In this document: positions 37,411 to 49,625 of the stretch, piece after piece
Layout: the number at the start of each line of letters is the position of its first letter
How positions within the stretch are numbered: the first letter of the stretch is position 1
Assembly: GCF_000004195.4 (NCBI RefSeq)
Contig: NC_030681.2
Location: forward strand, 22,150,482-22,214,481
Direction: 5' to 3'
Length of the DNA: 64,000 bases
Source: Xenopus tropicalis
Lineage: Eukaryota; Chordata; Amphibia; Anura; Pipidae
Translations under genes and position numbers: made by a program
The notes under the pieces: generated by a model
The model's database searches: none
Told to the model about the DNA's origin: nothing
The model's input: only the letters and a program-made list of their open reading frames with translations

Positions 37411-37441
37411 TAACTTGTACGTATGAATGACATGTACGTTG
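37411..37441. repeat. palindromic core of a low-copy repeat
   Basis: AACTTGTACGT and ACATGTACGTT form an imperfect hairpin separated by ATGAATG. A very similar hairpin with the same spacer type lies at 54205-54238, so both may belong to one old family. Confidence 0.4.
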
Positions 37442-40019
37442 GGAAACGGGTAGGGGGCGGGAGAGGGGACACCTATGCGCCTACACTGGTGGCAGTGATG
37501 TATACATGGGGAAAGTGAAGGTCCTTGTCCTCCATTCTGTAGTGAAAGGTGCTGAAAGCAGAGCAGGGTGCAAAATACAAAAAATGGCATCTTGCCCTGT
37601 TTTTTTGCACTTTTTCCCTGCCTTACTATCTGTAAATAAGGCCTAGTACCTTTTCTTGCCATTAAATATTTAGACCACAACCTATTTTTCTAATTGAATT
37701 TAAGATTCATGGATTTTAAACACATGGCATTGGCTGTACTGGACCTCAAATTGGAAAAAAAAAAGAAATAAACAACAGCCACAAAAGAAAAAACTGAAGT
37801 AGAGGTGAAAATGCTTTAACTTTTTATCGAGGAGAGTTCATTGGTTTGCAATATAATGTTTACTGGCGTGGTACTGCGGGCAATTAAACCAAGGCTAATT
37901 CATTTATTAAACAGTAATAAAATCTCTTCAAGCTCTGTGTATTCTATAGGGTTGATTTTTATTAAAGTCTAAAAAGGAATCTATTATGTAAATGGTGTTC
38001 GGCAGAAAAATACAGGATTGGTAGAGAAGAGGTTTTATTGGGCTTGTAATATGGTTAACCCTTTGTTTAACAGCTGAACGCAGGTAACGCTCATTCATTC
38101 CCCACAACAAAAGCTATTTAAACGGCTGTATTATTGTGCATTCAGCATTTAGGAAATGGGCAGATATTATAATAAATAGATGGATGCTCTCTCAATAGAA
38201 GGTACTTATTGTGCAGTTAACAGAACATCAAGAATGATCTGGCAAAGGCTAATACAATGCTTCTGTTTGTATTCAAAACATTGTCATTTACAATTGATGG
38301 CAATGGAAATATAACAAATATCACATAACTAATGACTACATTGTTAGACTTGTAAAGACCCATAGAAACTACTGGAAAACTTCTGCTAGACCCAAAATGA
38401 ATGGGTTTTATTTGTTCGCTGCTTTGCACCTGGGAAATATTGTTTGGTTGCAAGCCCCAAGTAGTAATTACATGGTAAAGTACATTGACTGCCTAGCTCC
38501 CTAACTTTTGCAATGGCAATCCCTTCTGAAGCTGTAGGGATGATAGAGTGAGTAGGGTATATATATTTGATATATTTTTGATGTTGGCAGACAGGCAATA
38601 AACATGACTTTGCATAACAGGGGAAAAGAGGCTCAGCACACTACCAGAAGCCACAGCTTATCAAATGGCTTTGAGTTGCTCAAATACTGTAGGTTCTCTA
38701 CCTCTTGGCTACCTAATGCAACATAGCAGGTTAATATGCACCCATGTCCAAGTTCAAGTCCACTTAAGCCCCATTCCATAAAAACTGGGTATGAAAACCC
38801 AAACCCATTTGTGATACAAAATCTGGTCAAGGCCACCTTTGTGTATAATGATATATTAACACATTGCTTTATCAGCCATTCAGTTCTACGAATATATAGG
38901 ACAGCAAATAAATGTTCACCTCTAGTTTCAGATCTAGATACACCTAGGAGAGCAAATAAGCATTGTCCCCAAATCTTACCAAGAGTGGCCTTCAGGCTGG
39001 TTCCTGCCCACCCCCAGCCACTGCCCCTCAGTTTTAAAATAACTACCCTGGGGCATAGAATGTAGAATAATATGCACATTAAACTTAGGTCATAGGTCAA
39101 TATGTGCATTATTTTGGTTTTATTACTTAAAATGGTTTGCTGTTATATACTTAAGCATAGAAACAGGCTTCTATTATTTCTGTTCAACACAGTATTCAGT
39201 TTGGTGATACTATTTGTAAGATTCTGGCTTTATTTGTGTAAACATTTTCTCTTAATGTAACTATTATAACTTTTATATTTATTTTCCACCCCATTTAATT
39301 TCAGTTTTCTTACAAAACCATCATCTGCATTTAATACAGTAGAGTGGTTATTAAAAACCAAATTATGACCCATAACTGTAAACAGACCCTCATATATATG
39401 ACCATTTGCATTATATCTATTCTTCAACACAAATAAAAACAGTGACTACTGATCATTGGATGCAACCCAGCATCTTGCAAAGACTATCACCAAGCTGATT
39501 ACTGAATAATGTGTTGAATAGGAATGATGTAAGACTATATGCAGCCGAAGACGAGCTGAAAGCTCTGCATTTCTTAAGCTTTCTGTTTCTATGCTTCCTT
39601 TTTAAGTCTTGTCTCTTGGCTTCTATTGATTTGCTCATTCACTTAACTGACCCAGAGGTAACATTTCTTGAACCACAGCCATTTCTTTTCATAAAACTGA
39701 ATTACTGTATGCATCAGTAAATGAATGCTGAGTTCCAGGAACAAGCACAAGCTTGAATCAAAGGTGCTTCAACAAAACACAAGTGGAGGTTAGTTCAATA
39801 GAAAAAAAAAATACTTCTCAATTATAAAACATGAAACTGCAGACCATCCAGTGTGACTCTGCTATTATTTGTTGTGACATTGTTTGTATTCCTAAAAAGT
39901 ATCCAGGACATGTCAAGACTAGATACTTGAATCTCATTCCTAGGAGTTTGCACTCAAAGTTGATGATTTTTGAATTTCTGGCTTGGAGGCAAGTTTAGGT
40001 TACATAAACCCCAGTGAAA

Positions 40020-40171
40020 AACCAAACAGAACCAGACCACAAAGGGGCTACCAAATAGCCAATTATAGCTCTTATTGGCACCCCACAGGAACCTTTTCCA
40101 TGCTTGTGTTACTCCCCAACACTTTTTCCATTTGAATGTGATTCACGGGAATAAAAGGTTGGGGATCCCTG
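40020..40171. mobile_element. right part of a CAGGGGTCCCCAA-type hAT element
   Basis: GGTTGGGGATCCCTG at the right edge is the inverted form of the family terminus. The left end is not recognisable and its coordinate is approximate. Confidence 0.45.
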
Positions 40172-41503
40172 CACTATGAGTTCAGCTTAGTGATGTAATT
40201 TTAAGCAACTGGAAACTTACGGAATGGAACTTAAATATAAATATGGCCATTGTTAACAGTGCTTTCTTTTGTTTGTTAGATGAGCAGACCAGCTTGGAGC
40301 AGAATGGATTAAAAGTGATTTGGCTTCCTGTGTGAATTTGAAATTGAGCTAATGCGACTTATCATCACCTTCCTGAACTTGTCCTCTTGGTATTCTCACA
40401 AATTGGGAAGTTCCCAGTCCAGTAATTGAGGGGAACATATGAACTGAACTGATCTGGCTCCTGAGGGTGATAGATAATAAATGTTATGGCGTTTGTGAAC
40501 CATGTTTTAGTGATATGTTTTTGTAATTTTATTGCCATTGCGTCTGCGTGCTTCTTTGGGATGAACATTATGAGCATTATCCCATTGTGGCAATTAGTTT
40601 TATGATTTCATTATTAAGAATTTTCATAAAGAAGTGATTTGCCTCATATCAAATCACAAAGGAAATGGTGGGGTCTAGTTTCAAGCCATCATACTGTATA
40701 GTTTTTAATCAATGTTTTTCATTCTATACAAACTGGGGTTCTGGCTAGAATATTTGTATCCAATGGTTACCATACATTTGTTATAGTGGATTTTAACTTA
40801 ACCTCTTTTCCAAGTACATGGAAATGTTTTGCTCAGTCCCTCAGATATAGGGATTTATGGTTCATATATAAAAGCGACTTAATTATGAATTATTTATCAA
40901 TCTATCATTTTTATAGATGTCTTAAAAATATAAAATTAGAAAAAGAGAAGTGACATAGGGAATATTTGAGTTTTTTTCACCAAAATTAACAACTTTTGAT
41001 TAAATTCATACAGTGTTTTTTTTTTTTAACTGAAAATACTGACTGAATGACTGATAGAATTGTGATGGGAAAGGACAAATGTTCTTCTTGGTTTAGTACA
41101 TTAGTAAGTCTCTCACAGACTGAAATGGCTGATAAGAAATAACTGTAGCTTGTACAGCAGTGACTAACAAGAGAACGTAAAATATTAAATATTATTGTAG
41201 TTAGATTTAGTAGCCTTACATGTTGGGCATTTCAATTCTATGTGTAGCATAGGAGCACTTTGTAATGGAGAAAAATCAGTGATACATCAGTCAAATTTAC
41301 TAGTGTTTTTTTCCAGTAGTTGAAAATACACAATAGCCTTGATGGCAAGAATATTAGTTTTGGAAAGTGTTTGTTAATCATAATTAAAAACATTTTGTTA
41401 AAAAAAAAAAATAAGCAAGTAGTAAATGATGATGGTGCAAAACCCCTGACTTGAGTTATCATCATTCTATATATATGATATGCTTTAATTTGATGGACTA
41501 GGT

Positions 41504-41701
41504 CAGGGGTGGCCACACTTTTTCATTCTGCGGTCGAATGATGACCACAGAATGCGGAAGTGCAGCATGAATGCGTACGTACGCCGTCGCAGTGTACGTA
41601 CGTATTTACGCCGCACTTCCACATTCCGCCATCATCATGGTCCACCAGTGATCCGCGGGGGATCGACTGATGGACTGCAATCAACGTATTGCCCACCCCT
41701 G
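41504..41701. mobile_element. hAT-type miniature element, CAGGGGTGGCCA family
   Basis: The ends CAGGGGTGGCCACAC and TTGCCCACCCCTG are flanked by GACTAGGT (41496-41503) and GACTAGAT (41702-41709), a one-mismatch 8-bp duplication. The inner part is itself palindromic, with GCGGAAGTGC on one side and GCACTTCCAC on the other, and repeated TACGTACG. It lies about 450 bp past the exon's donor site. Confidence 0.8.
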
Positions 41702-41709
41702 GACTAGAT

Positions 41710-42150
41710 GATTTGTGTTCAGCTTTGGAATCAAATATTACCTGGGTTGTAAGAGGAAACAACCGGAGACCTGATTGTACAGGCCACAATTAATCATTCT
41801 TGAGCCATGAGGTGTTAACTTTTGGTAATTGGCAGATGTTGCCTCATATGGGCCAATCATTTTATACTAATCATTCATTTCCAACAAATTTGACCATTGA
41901 TTCACAGTTTTGAGTAATCAAACTCCTGTGGAACTAGTGTCATTGCAGTTGATTAGGCAAAAAGCAAAACCAGATTAGATTTGACTCCATGTCGTTGGAG
42001 AACAGGCTAGTGGTTGAATTGCAATTTTGTGGGGCCAGACTCCCATGTTGTCCTGCTCAGGGAGCAACAACTGCACACCACAAAGCATTTGCTTTCCATA
42101 ACACTTTGGAGCACATTAATGAACTGTGATAGTTTAGATAAAGTACTTAC
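41710..42150 (-). other. intron start just after the nrxn1 exon
   Basis: Immediate 3' intronic flank of the exon on the minus strand, with the GTAAGTAC donor at 42143-42150. No repeat recognised. Confidence 0.6.
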
Positions 42151-42332
42151 AATATGCAGCTCTAAGTAGTCCCCCAGTCCAGTAGAGCTGTCCACTCGTA
42201 CTAAAACTGCTTCTTTTTGAACAGTGCTAAATCCTACTGCCAGCCTGTCGGCACGTGTACTCGGCCTGTCGTTAGGGGGCCATGTGTAAGTGATTTGTCC
42301 TCCTCCTTTGCTAAATATATATGTTATGCCGG
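42151..42332 (-). CDS. nrxn1: neurexin-1 exon: start of the sixth LNS (laminin-G) domain
   Basis: Neurexin-1 is a presynaptic single-pass adhesion protein; its last LNS domain is common to the alpha and beta isoforms and binds neuroligins, LRRTMs and cerebellins. On the minus strand a pyrimidine-rich tract ending TTTTACAG precedes position 42332, and GTAAGTAC follows 42151, so both splice sites are canonical. The exon is 182 bp: two bases completing a split codon, then exactly 60 codons with no stop. The translation holds the segments [46 protein letters not shown] and [10 protein letters not shown]. From memory of the family, IFSKGGGQ and [15 protein letters not shown] fit neurexin-1 better than neurexin-2 or -3. 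The exon is entered in phase 2 and left in phase 0. It follows the beta-specific first exon in beta transcripts and precedes the rest of LNS6, including splice site 4; none of those is in this window. The identity as a neurexin is firm; the paralogue is very likely. Confidence 0.95.
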
Positions 42333-43371
42333 CTGTAAAAGAGAAAAAAGAGAAGACACCAACATAAGACTGTAGCCAATGCTGTAGAATACAATGATAA
42401 TATACTGTAGATGTTTTCAAGTCACAACAGGTATTGCTTCTCATTTTTTTCATATTAAATAATCTTGATTAACGGAATGTGAGAAATATTGGCAGCCTCT
42501 AGAGAAATAGCTCTTTAGTTTAAGTGGTGTAAGCCCTGCATGCAAATGCCATTGTGTTGCTTCATTATCAGTAGTCTGTAACAGGGAGAGGAATGGAACA
42601 GAATCACATGAACTTACTGAGTCTTGTAATAGAAAGGAGGACAGATATGAATCTGTCTCCACTCAGATAATAACAACCATGAGTCTTTGTTTTTAATTAC
42701 AGGAGACGCATTAATTGCCTCCATTGCAATTTGAAGGAAATCCCATGTACCCAAAGGAGACTGGATGCTGTGTAATGCAAAAGAATGGCAAATCCACCAA
42801 CAGAAATATCTGGATTGAAAATGGCAGATGGGTAATCTTATCATGACAATTTTTCCAGGGGAAGCTTGGGGCAATTTGCAAGAAAAGGCATATGCATACA
42901 GTATATCTAGAAGTACCTTTATATAATGCAATGTGTACTGCAAGCTATACATTATAAACACTTCATTTTAGAAAACCGATTTAATATTATCAGCAAAAAA
43001 GTACACATAGTTGAATAATAATCTCTGAAGACAAATGTGAAAAAATGCTCTTCCTTAAGGCATACACAAATTTCTATCCAGGAAACACAGAACAGGGATC
43101 ATTTATGACCATTAAGTGCAATTTATTGAAGAAAAGAGCCGGTACAACAGCGCAATTGGCAATTGGCGATTATAGCTCATGCATTTAAGTAAAATGCCTG
43201 TATTTTTTCTGATGGTGCGTGCTCAACTGCATGAAATAATGTGACGCAACACAAAATATTAACATTATTGTTGTACATAAACCGTATTATAATTATGGGA
43301 CTGGATAATATTGTTTGCTTTATGATTATTTATAGGCACCTTTATGATTTTGAAATATGTATTCAGTAAAT
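42333..43371 (-). other. intron end just before the nrxn1 exon
   Basis: The first bases hold the pyrimidine tract and AG acceptor of the exon. The remainder has no recognised repeat before the hAT at 43380. Confidence 0.6.
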
Positions 43372-43379
43372 AATATAGT

Positions 43380-43780
43380 TAGTGATGGGCGAAATGATTC
43401 GTCAGGCATGGGTTCGCGTAAAATTTCTGTGTTTCGCCATGGACGGATTGTTTTGTGAAACGGATGTCAAAATTCGACAAAATTGAAAAATAAAAATTGT
43501 CATGCATGTTAAAAAACAGCAAAAAATTTGTGAAACTATAAAAACGGCACGCATAATAAAAAATAGGCATTTTTTCAACATTTTTTAACGTCAAAAAAAC
43601 TTGGCGCACACATGGTTTTTTTTTTTTGACGCACAAGTCAATTTTTTTTGACGGACTCATCAAAAAATTTCCGTGTGCGTCTGAAAATGGCAACTTTCTT
43701 TTACGCGCGTCATTTTCGCCGTTTTGCAAATATTTTTAAAGATTCGGTGAAGCAAAATGGGACCGATTTGCTCATCACTA
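43380..43780. mobile_element. hAT-type miniature element, long 401-bp copy
   Basis: The ends TAGTGATGGGCG and TTTGCTCATCACTA are flanked by perfect duplications AATATAGT at 43372-43379 and 43781-43788. The interior is AT-rich with runs of A and T and has no coding capacity. It lies about 1 kb upstream of the nrxn1 exon in the direction of transcription. Confidence 0.88.
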
Positions 43781-43788
43781 AATATAGT

Positions 43789-45919
43789 GTATAATTTGTC
43801 AATATAAATATTTAGAAAAGTTTGCAGTATCTAAAGAATGATTTAGCTATGGAAATGACTCACTTTTGGCCCCTAGATAAATCATTTTTATTGATTAATA
43901 ACCCTAAAGGGTAAGAAAATAACTATAAACAAAACATAGGCAAAGTCTAAAATGTGTCGCAAAATAGACCACTTAATTCTTCCCTAACAAAATATCATGT
44001 TGTTTAAAAAATTAGTGTAGGTAAAATGATTTTGCTGTATTTTTTCTAGAATTGAAAGCCACTGAACTTTACCAAAATTTTGTTGAAAATATATGTTTCT
44101 TTTTTTCTTATTTTTTGCCAAGCTTCTGCCCTTTGACAATGGTGATGTTGCTATCAGCCCTATTGGTCTCTGGCTAGCAGGACAGTGAGTGACGGGTGAG
44201 ACAGAACCATCATTCACTCCTACAGAACCAATCAATCAATGTCAACTTCCCACTGAAGCCGATTTAGAAAAGAAAAAATCTTTTGAGACTGTGCTTTATG
44301 TCTAGTGTACCTCAGAGCTTAGTTGTCCATACCATGCTGAATAGTTTGATAGCTCTATCAGATGGACTCATCACTCATTCCTGCAGTGAGACGTAGCTTT
44401 AAGCTGATGCAGATTTCAAGAAAAAATATATATATATTTTTCTAAACTTCACTTCTAGTCTTGTCAATAGCTTAACAGCTGGGGCTGAACAGTTTGATAG
44501 TTCCCCTGTATCTGGGAGCAATATTTCTCTATAGATAAGAACTCTTTTGTACCATTCCCTTCAATCCCTTCACATGGAGGACTCCTAGTAGCAGGGAAAG
44601 ACTATTCTGCTATGCTATTCTGCTGTAATATGGCAGATGTTCCTTTTTTAACATTAATGTATATATGTGAAATTATCATCATAACAGAAAAGCCATACAT
44701 GTAAATTTATACCTAATGGGACATCAAGTGACCAGTTCCAACCTACTGATTTTTTTCCTTGTCTCATTAATATCAGAACGGACCTAATCATCATGGGACA
44801 TTCTATCAGTCCCATACATGGGTTAATCAGCTGCCAGTTTGGTCCGAAAGAGTCCTATTAGCCTCCGGTATCTGCACTTTATGGTCACCGTTACAGCTGA
44901 TCTTCTAAACTATTATTGTATTTCTCCAAGCATTAGTATGTGTCACCTTAAACGCCCTTAAGCATTACTCAGCCATTTCTATACTTTTCCAAAATGATTT
45001 GATAAACACCTGGAATGCAGACCACAAATTGTTTTTGTGTCTCAGGAGCTCCAAGTGTCTGTTATGTCTTTAAGTATTTTCTTTTTTTACGCTGTTGCAT
45101 TTTCAGCTTTGCCTACTGAAGCACTTTCCAAACGATCTCATTGGGAATATTGACTTCCCCATGCACCAGCGACGCTGTTTTTATGTGTAATATGATTCAG
45201 ACCTATTGATAACACTGGTTACTTTGTAATTCAGTACAAATATTTTCAGTCTGGTTCCCATTTGATCAACTTCTTCAATTGTTTTCACTATCTGAATTTT
45301 GTTTAACTGCACAACACTTATATTATTTCATATTTTCTTCTTTTAAGAATTGTCTTTGTGTTATTAGCCATTGCATTTTTACTCCTTTATTCCATACTAA
45401 TAAAGATCAACAGATACTGTATCTACTGCTTAGATGAATGTAAAGAATGATTTTTGCATTCTTTAGGAAATCACACTAAAACAAGAGAAGCTCAGCTCAT
45501 AGATTTTATATAGACTTTCTTATATAGACTTTCTTACTTATTCCCAATGTTATCTAGTAGTATTGTTCTATAAAACTATAACCTTAGCTTAGAGCCTGGA
45601 TTCCCTCGGGTTCAATTACCACACTGTACATATTTTCACCAGGACAGTAGTCCATAGCAACCAAACGGGTGATTTTCTTTAGCTAAGTAGAACAATGGCA
45701 GAAAAATATTTGTTTACTTGACAGGGGTAACTGCAAAGGTGCAAATTTGCCCAGTGTTGATAAAAAAACCCAACTGTATCTTTCTAGTAGAAGATCATGG
45801 TTTTTTTAAGGACTCTTCAGAGAGTCACATAATGTTATACATTATGACTGACAGAATCACTTATATACTCATATAAACAGACACATGGCAAAAATGCCAT
45901 TTTACAAAATGACTTCACT
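43789..45919. other. intronic DNA, one faint old repeat
   Basis: CATAGCAACCAAACGGG near 45653 and GCAAATTTGCCC near 45737 resemble the AATAAAAGGCACTAAG family but are too diverged to delimit. Confidence 0.5.
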
Positions 45920-46822
45920 AAGGGGCCTATTTACTAAAGGTCATTTTTTTTCCCCTGAGGAAAAAAAAGCAATTTTTTCCCCATCAATTATGCGTCAAAA
46001 TATCTAAAAGTTAAAATACACCATCTAAAAGGTGTTGAGGTCATGTAGAAGTCAATGGCAGCTAATAGAGATGTAGCGAACTGTTCGCCGGCGAACTAAT
46101 TCGCGCGAACATCGGGTGTTCGCGTTCGCGCAAATTCGCGGACTTTTGCCGATGTTCGCCACTTTGGGTTCGCCGCATTTTTTTTTTGGCACCGCGTTTT
46201 TTCTCCTTGGTTTTCCGCCGCGTTTTTTCCGCTTCGTTTTATCGCCTATGCATATACATAGGAATAGCTTGCGGTTTTTTTTTTGGCGTTTTTTTTTTTT
46301 TGCGTTATTTTTTTGCGTTTTTTTTTTTTGGCGCTTTTTTTTGGCGTTTTTTTTACAAGTATTTTTCAGAGAAGTTTTTGCCCTTGATCCCCCTCCTGCA
46401 TGCCACTGTCCGGGTGGTGGCACCCTTTAAACAACTTTAAAATCAGTTTTCTGGCCAGAAATGGCTTTTCTAGGTTTTAAAGTTCGCCTTCCCATTGAAG
46501 TCTATGGGGTTCGCAAAGTTCGCGAATATTCGCGAGTTTTGGCGAACAGGTTCGCGAACATTTTTGCGCGGGTTCGCTACATCCCTAGCAGCTAATCTTG
46601 GCTAATCTTTCTTTGCTCTTTGTAGTTGTTGAGGTTTTCAGGTTGTTTTGACTCTTTAATTTGTGCAACAAAGCTAAAAATTCATGTTTTTTTTTCCATT
46701 TGTGCTTTTTTTCTAAAAAAGGCTGTTTTTAATAAATCACTTAGCAAAAAAACGAGTTTATTTGTGATTTCAAACACCTCTGAAACCACGGAAATGAGAA
46801 TGTTGATAGATAGGCTTCTAAA
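45920..46822. mobile_element. older element interrupted by the hAT at 46066
   Basis: A left end GGGGCCTATTTACTAAAGG at about 45920 may pair with a degraded right end around TTGATAGATAGGCTTCT near 46803-46819. The right boundary is uncertain and no target duplication was found. Confidence 0.4.
46066..46587. mobile_element. hAT-type element, TAGAGATGTAGCGAAC family
   Basis: This is a different hAT family. The ends TAGAGATGTAGCGAAC and GTTCGCTACATCCCTA are inverted repeats, and perfect duplications GCAGCTAA lie at 46058-46065 and 46588-46595. It is 522 bp, with TTCGCG-rich arms and long T runs in the middle. It appears to sit inside an older element that starts near 45920. Confidence 0.88.
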
Positions 46823-46979
46823 TATTTGACAGTGTCTCCAAAAATGCCTTTTTCCCTATTCTCTATTGAAGCTAACTTGCTATTAAATATGCCTTTCTCT
46901 CGGTCCCTCTGAGCTTTACCAATACTGTTTATCTCTTTTATTTTCCACGTAGGCTTTCACCTTCTTTTCCTAAATGATA

Positions 46980-47300
46980 CAATACGAGCCCCAGTTGCAT
47001 TCAAAATTGCATTACGTGGGGATGGCAGCCGTTTTAATTCCCTGTCAGTGAGAAAGAGAAAGCATTAAAGCCCCAAACTTCCACCGAGATTGGCATTGTG
47101 ATGAATAAAGCTTTCTTTATAAACAAATTCACAAGATCTAATTTGTAATCTGCTGGGATTTATATAATCCCCAAAGCATGCTGTTCTTATGCTATTACTC
47201 TGGGCTGATTTGCAATGCTCAGCTCAAGGTTAATTTAGGGTAGGATTGCACATTTGTTTATTCTCCGACTGATACGCTAGGTTGCACTCAGTACACTCTT
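46980..47300. promoter_or_regulatory. candidate conserved non-coding stretch (unproven)
   Basis: A repeat-free block with mixed composition and words such as GCAGCCGTTTTAATTCCC, AAGATCTAATTTGTAATC and CAAAGCATGCTG, standing out from the flanking repeats. Conservation is a guess from composition only. Confidence 0.25.
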
Positions 47301-48287
47301 AGCTCAGCATAATACTAAAATATTAAAAACAAAACTGGAACTTTAATATAACTTTAGGATCATTACCGGAGTAAGGCTGAACAGCGGCGCATTTACAAAT
47401 ATACAAATTACAGCTCTAGAAGACAAAGCAATAATTTCTGCAATATAATTTTATGTTTAGGAATCAACTCATTCTGAATTTCAGTGTTAAACGCTATAAT
47501 CTTATTACTTCTATATTTATATTCTGTATGCCAGAAGCCATTGTCTCTGAAGATCTACAATCCATAAAATTCTCTGACTATATCATTTCGAATTGCTTTT
47601 CTTTTTATATTTGGGGGCCATTGCCATACTTCCTTCTCTTAGGGGGTTGTGCAATACCTAAACAATTCACCCCAGAACTAATAGATGGGCAGCCCCAAAA
47701 ATAAAAGACATTTTGGATGTCCTTCCTCCACCCTCCAGTCTCCCATTCAAGGTGAGTGGGACTAAGCTTTAGATCCTAATCCTTCATTGAGTGAAGCTTA
47801 TCAGTCATATTATTATTAAGCTGATTGATAGTACTGGCTACTTCCACTTCAGCTTAGCTGACTGATAGGAATCACTAATGCTTTCAGCACTGGCCTTGGA
47901 CCAAGCAATCCTGCCCATTTGTTTTGTCTATTGCATAAGTAATAGCACTCAGTCAGTGAATAATTCAGCATAAGTCTGATTACTTTGAGATTATAATCAT
48001 TAATTTTACTGCATTATTTCTAGATTATCTGAATCCAATGTGCTTAAGAATTTGTTTGGAGAGGCTATCATTAGTGGGTCTTCCATTGAAGAACATGAAT
48101 ATATACTGTATAAATATATAAGTTGGTCTCTTTTTATGGAGGCTAAACCTTCTCAAATCAGTTTTATTATCTGCCTTCAAAGCGTATAAACCCATGCCCT
48201 ATTACAGATAGGACATAAAGTCTTCAGTACTGTGCCCATAGTTTCCCCTAACCACCACCCTTCAATAGTTTAGTTTCATAGAGGGTT
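47301..48287. other. intronic DNA, nothing recognised
   Basis: AT-rich sequence with no repeat family seen. Confidence 0.5.
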
Positions 48288-48425
48288 ATGTAATAAAAGG
48301 TCCTAAGCTTGCCCATAGCAGCCAATCAACTGGAAGCATTTTCTGGTCACCTGTTTAAAAGCAATCATCTTATTGGTTGCTATTGGTTTCTGCTCCTGGG
48401 CAAACATAGTGCCATTTATTACATA
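48288..48425 (+). mobile_element. miniature element, AATAAAAGGCACTAAG family
   Basis: The ends ATGTAATAAAAGG and GCCATTTATTACAT are inverted repeats around the CAGCCAATCAACTGG and TTATTGGTTGCTATTGG core. Length and order match 35262-35411. Confidence 0.75.
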
Positions 48426-49270
48426 TGGGGGTTAGTCTTTATAGAGATGCTAAAAGGAGAAACACTTTCCATACCATGAGCTTTGGTAACTGAAAGATAA
48501 TTGCCCTACCTGGCTGTAGGAAATGGGATATGCTTACAAAGATTTCTAAAACAGAAGGATTGATATTGTTGTACAGATAATGTTGGGTATGGCAAACCCA
48601 AACCCCAAGGAAAGTGACTGGATTCCGGGCTAGGTATGCTCTTCTGCCCAGAACAGCCATCTTTGGCCTCAGCTACTCAGGAGCCATACATATACTGCAG
48701 GGAAGGAACTGGAAAGGGCAGAAATAAATGTATTCAGGCAACCTGGGTTAGTTGGTACCAGACAACAACCACAAAATACTTAAACAAACTTGAAGTTAGT
48801 AAAAAACCAGGGTCAAAACCAGGAAACAACACAAGGGACCTACCCTAGGGTATCAGGAAACAAGGAGCAGCAGGAATTAGAATACCTAGGAACAAACAAT
48901 CTATAATGGGCATGAATGAGCTCAGAGCTGGGGATTTTATAGGCAGACTAATGGCTAACACAGTGCTCCTGTCGCCATATTAGCAGCTGCTGAAACAAGT
49001 CATGCCAACAAGAAAATGCTCCAAATACCAAAAGGGAATGAACCAAAGTCTTACCTTTCTGCTTATATGGTGCAGTGGTAGGCCAGGGTGCATAGTAACC
49101 TGTACTGTAAGTCCCTGGTTCAAAGCCAAGAAGAGCGTTACAGATAGGTAATTACAAATGTTGGCCAGTTAGTGGCAAATACATCTTCTTGACCTGACTA
49201 ACTAAATGCTGTTGCTTCCCCTCAGCTCCAAATGTTCCACATGAAAGTGCACTAGTAAACTGGTAATACT
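48426..49270. other. intronic DNA, nothing recognised
   Basis: Slightly less AT-rich than average, with no motif or repeat recognised. Confidence 0.5.
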
Positions 49271-49625
49271 GGGGGACATTTATAAAATGTATGCAGCGCA
49301 GAATTATTTGCACAGTGAATATACTGTACTTGCCCTGTCCGGGTTTATATATAAAGCTGGACAAGACTGGTGCATTTAATGTGCAAAACTAATTGCGAAT
49401 TTTATTCACACTCTGAATTTGCTAAATTGATTTCGCAAATTGCAAATTCATAGTCGCAAAATGAAAAGCATCATTTACGAATTTTTGTGTGCAATTTGCA
49501 TTTCACTGCGATCCACAAAATAAGGAAATATGGGCAGTGCAACATTAAAGCGTTTCGGGGGAAACGTGCAAAATAACAGTTTGTAAAAAAAATATGCAAT
49601 TTACGAACTTTATGAATGACCCCCA
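49271..49625. mobile_element. inverted-repeat element with GGGGGACATTTATAAA ends
   Basis: GGGGGACATTTATAAA and TTTATGAATGACCCCC are imperfect inverted ends around an interior with GCGAATTTT and CGCAAATTGCAAATTC words. The ends resemble those of the 15155 element, so the two may be distant relatives. Confidence 0.6.

Larger units (their letters stand above)
35412..41495. other. about 6 kb intronic DNA, few recognised repeats
   Basis: Only the palindromic core at 37411 and the hAT fragment at 40020 are recognised. The longest frame in the window (158 codons, minus, 38633-39109) lies here and has no domain or codon signal I can support. Confidence 0.5.

Noticed and set aside
38633..39109. Longest open frame in the window, 158 codons, minus strand
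   Set aside because: No recognisable domain, no splice signals that would place it in nrxn1, and no supporting neighbour. A frame of this length can arise by chance in 64 kb.
46052..46430. Lys-rich and Phe-rich open frames on opposite strands
   Set aside because: They lie within a hAT element with long T runs; the composition explains both.
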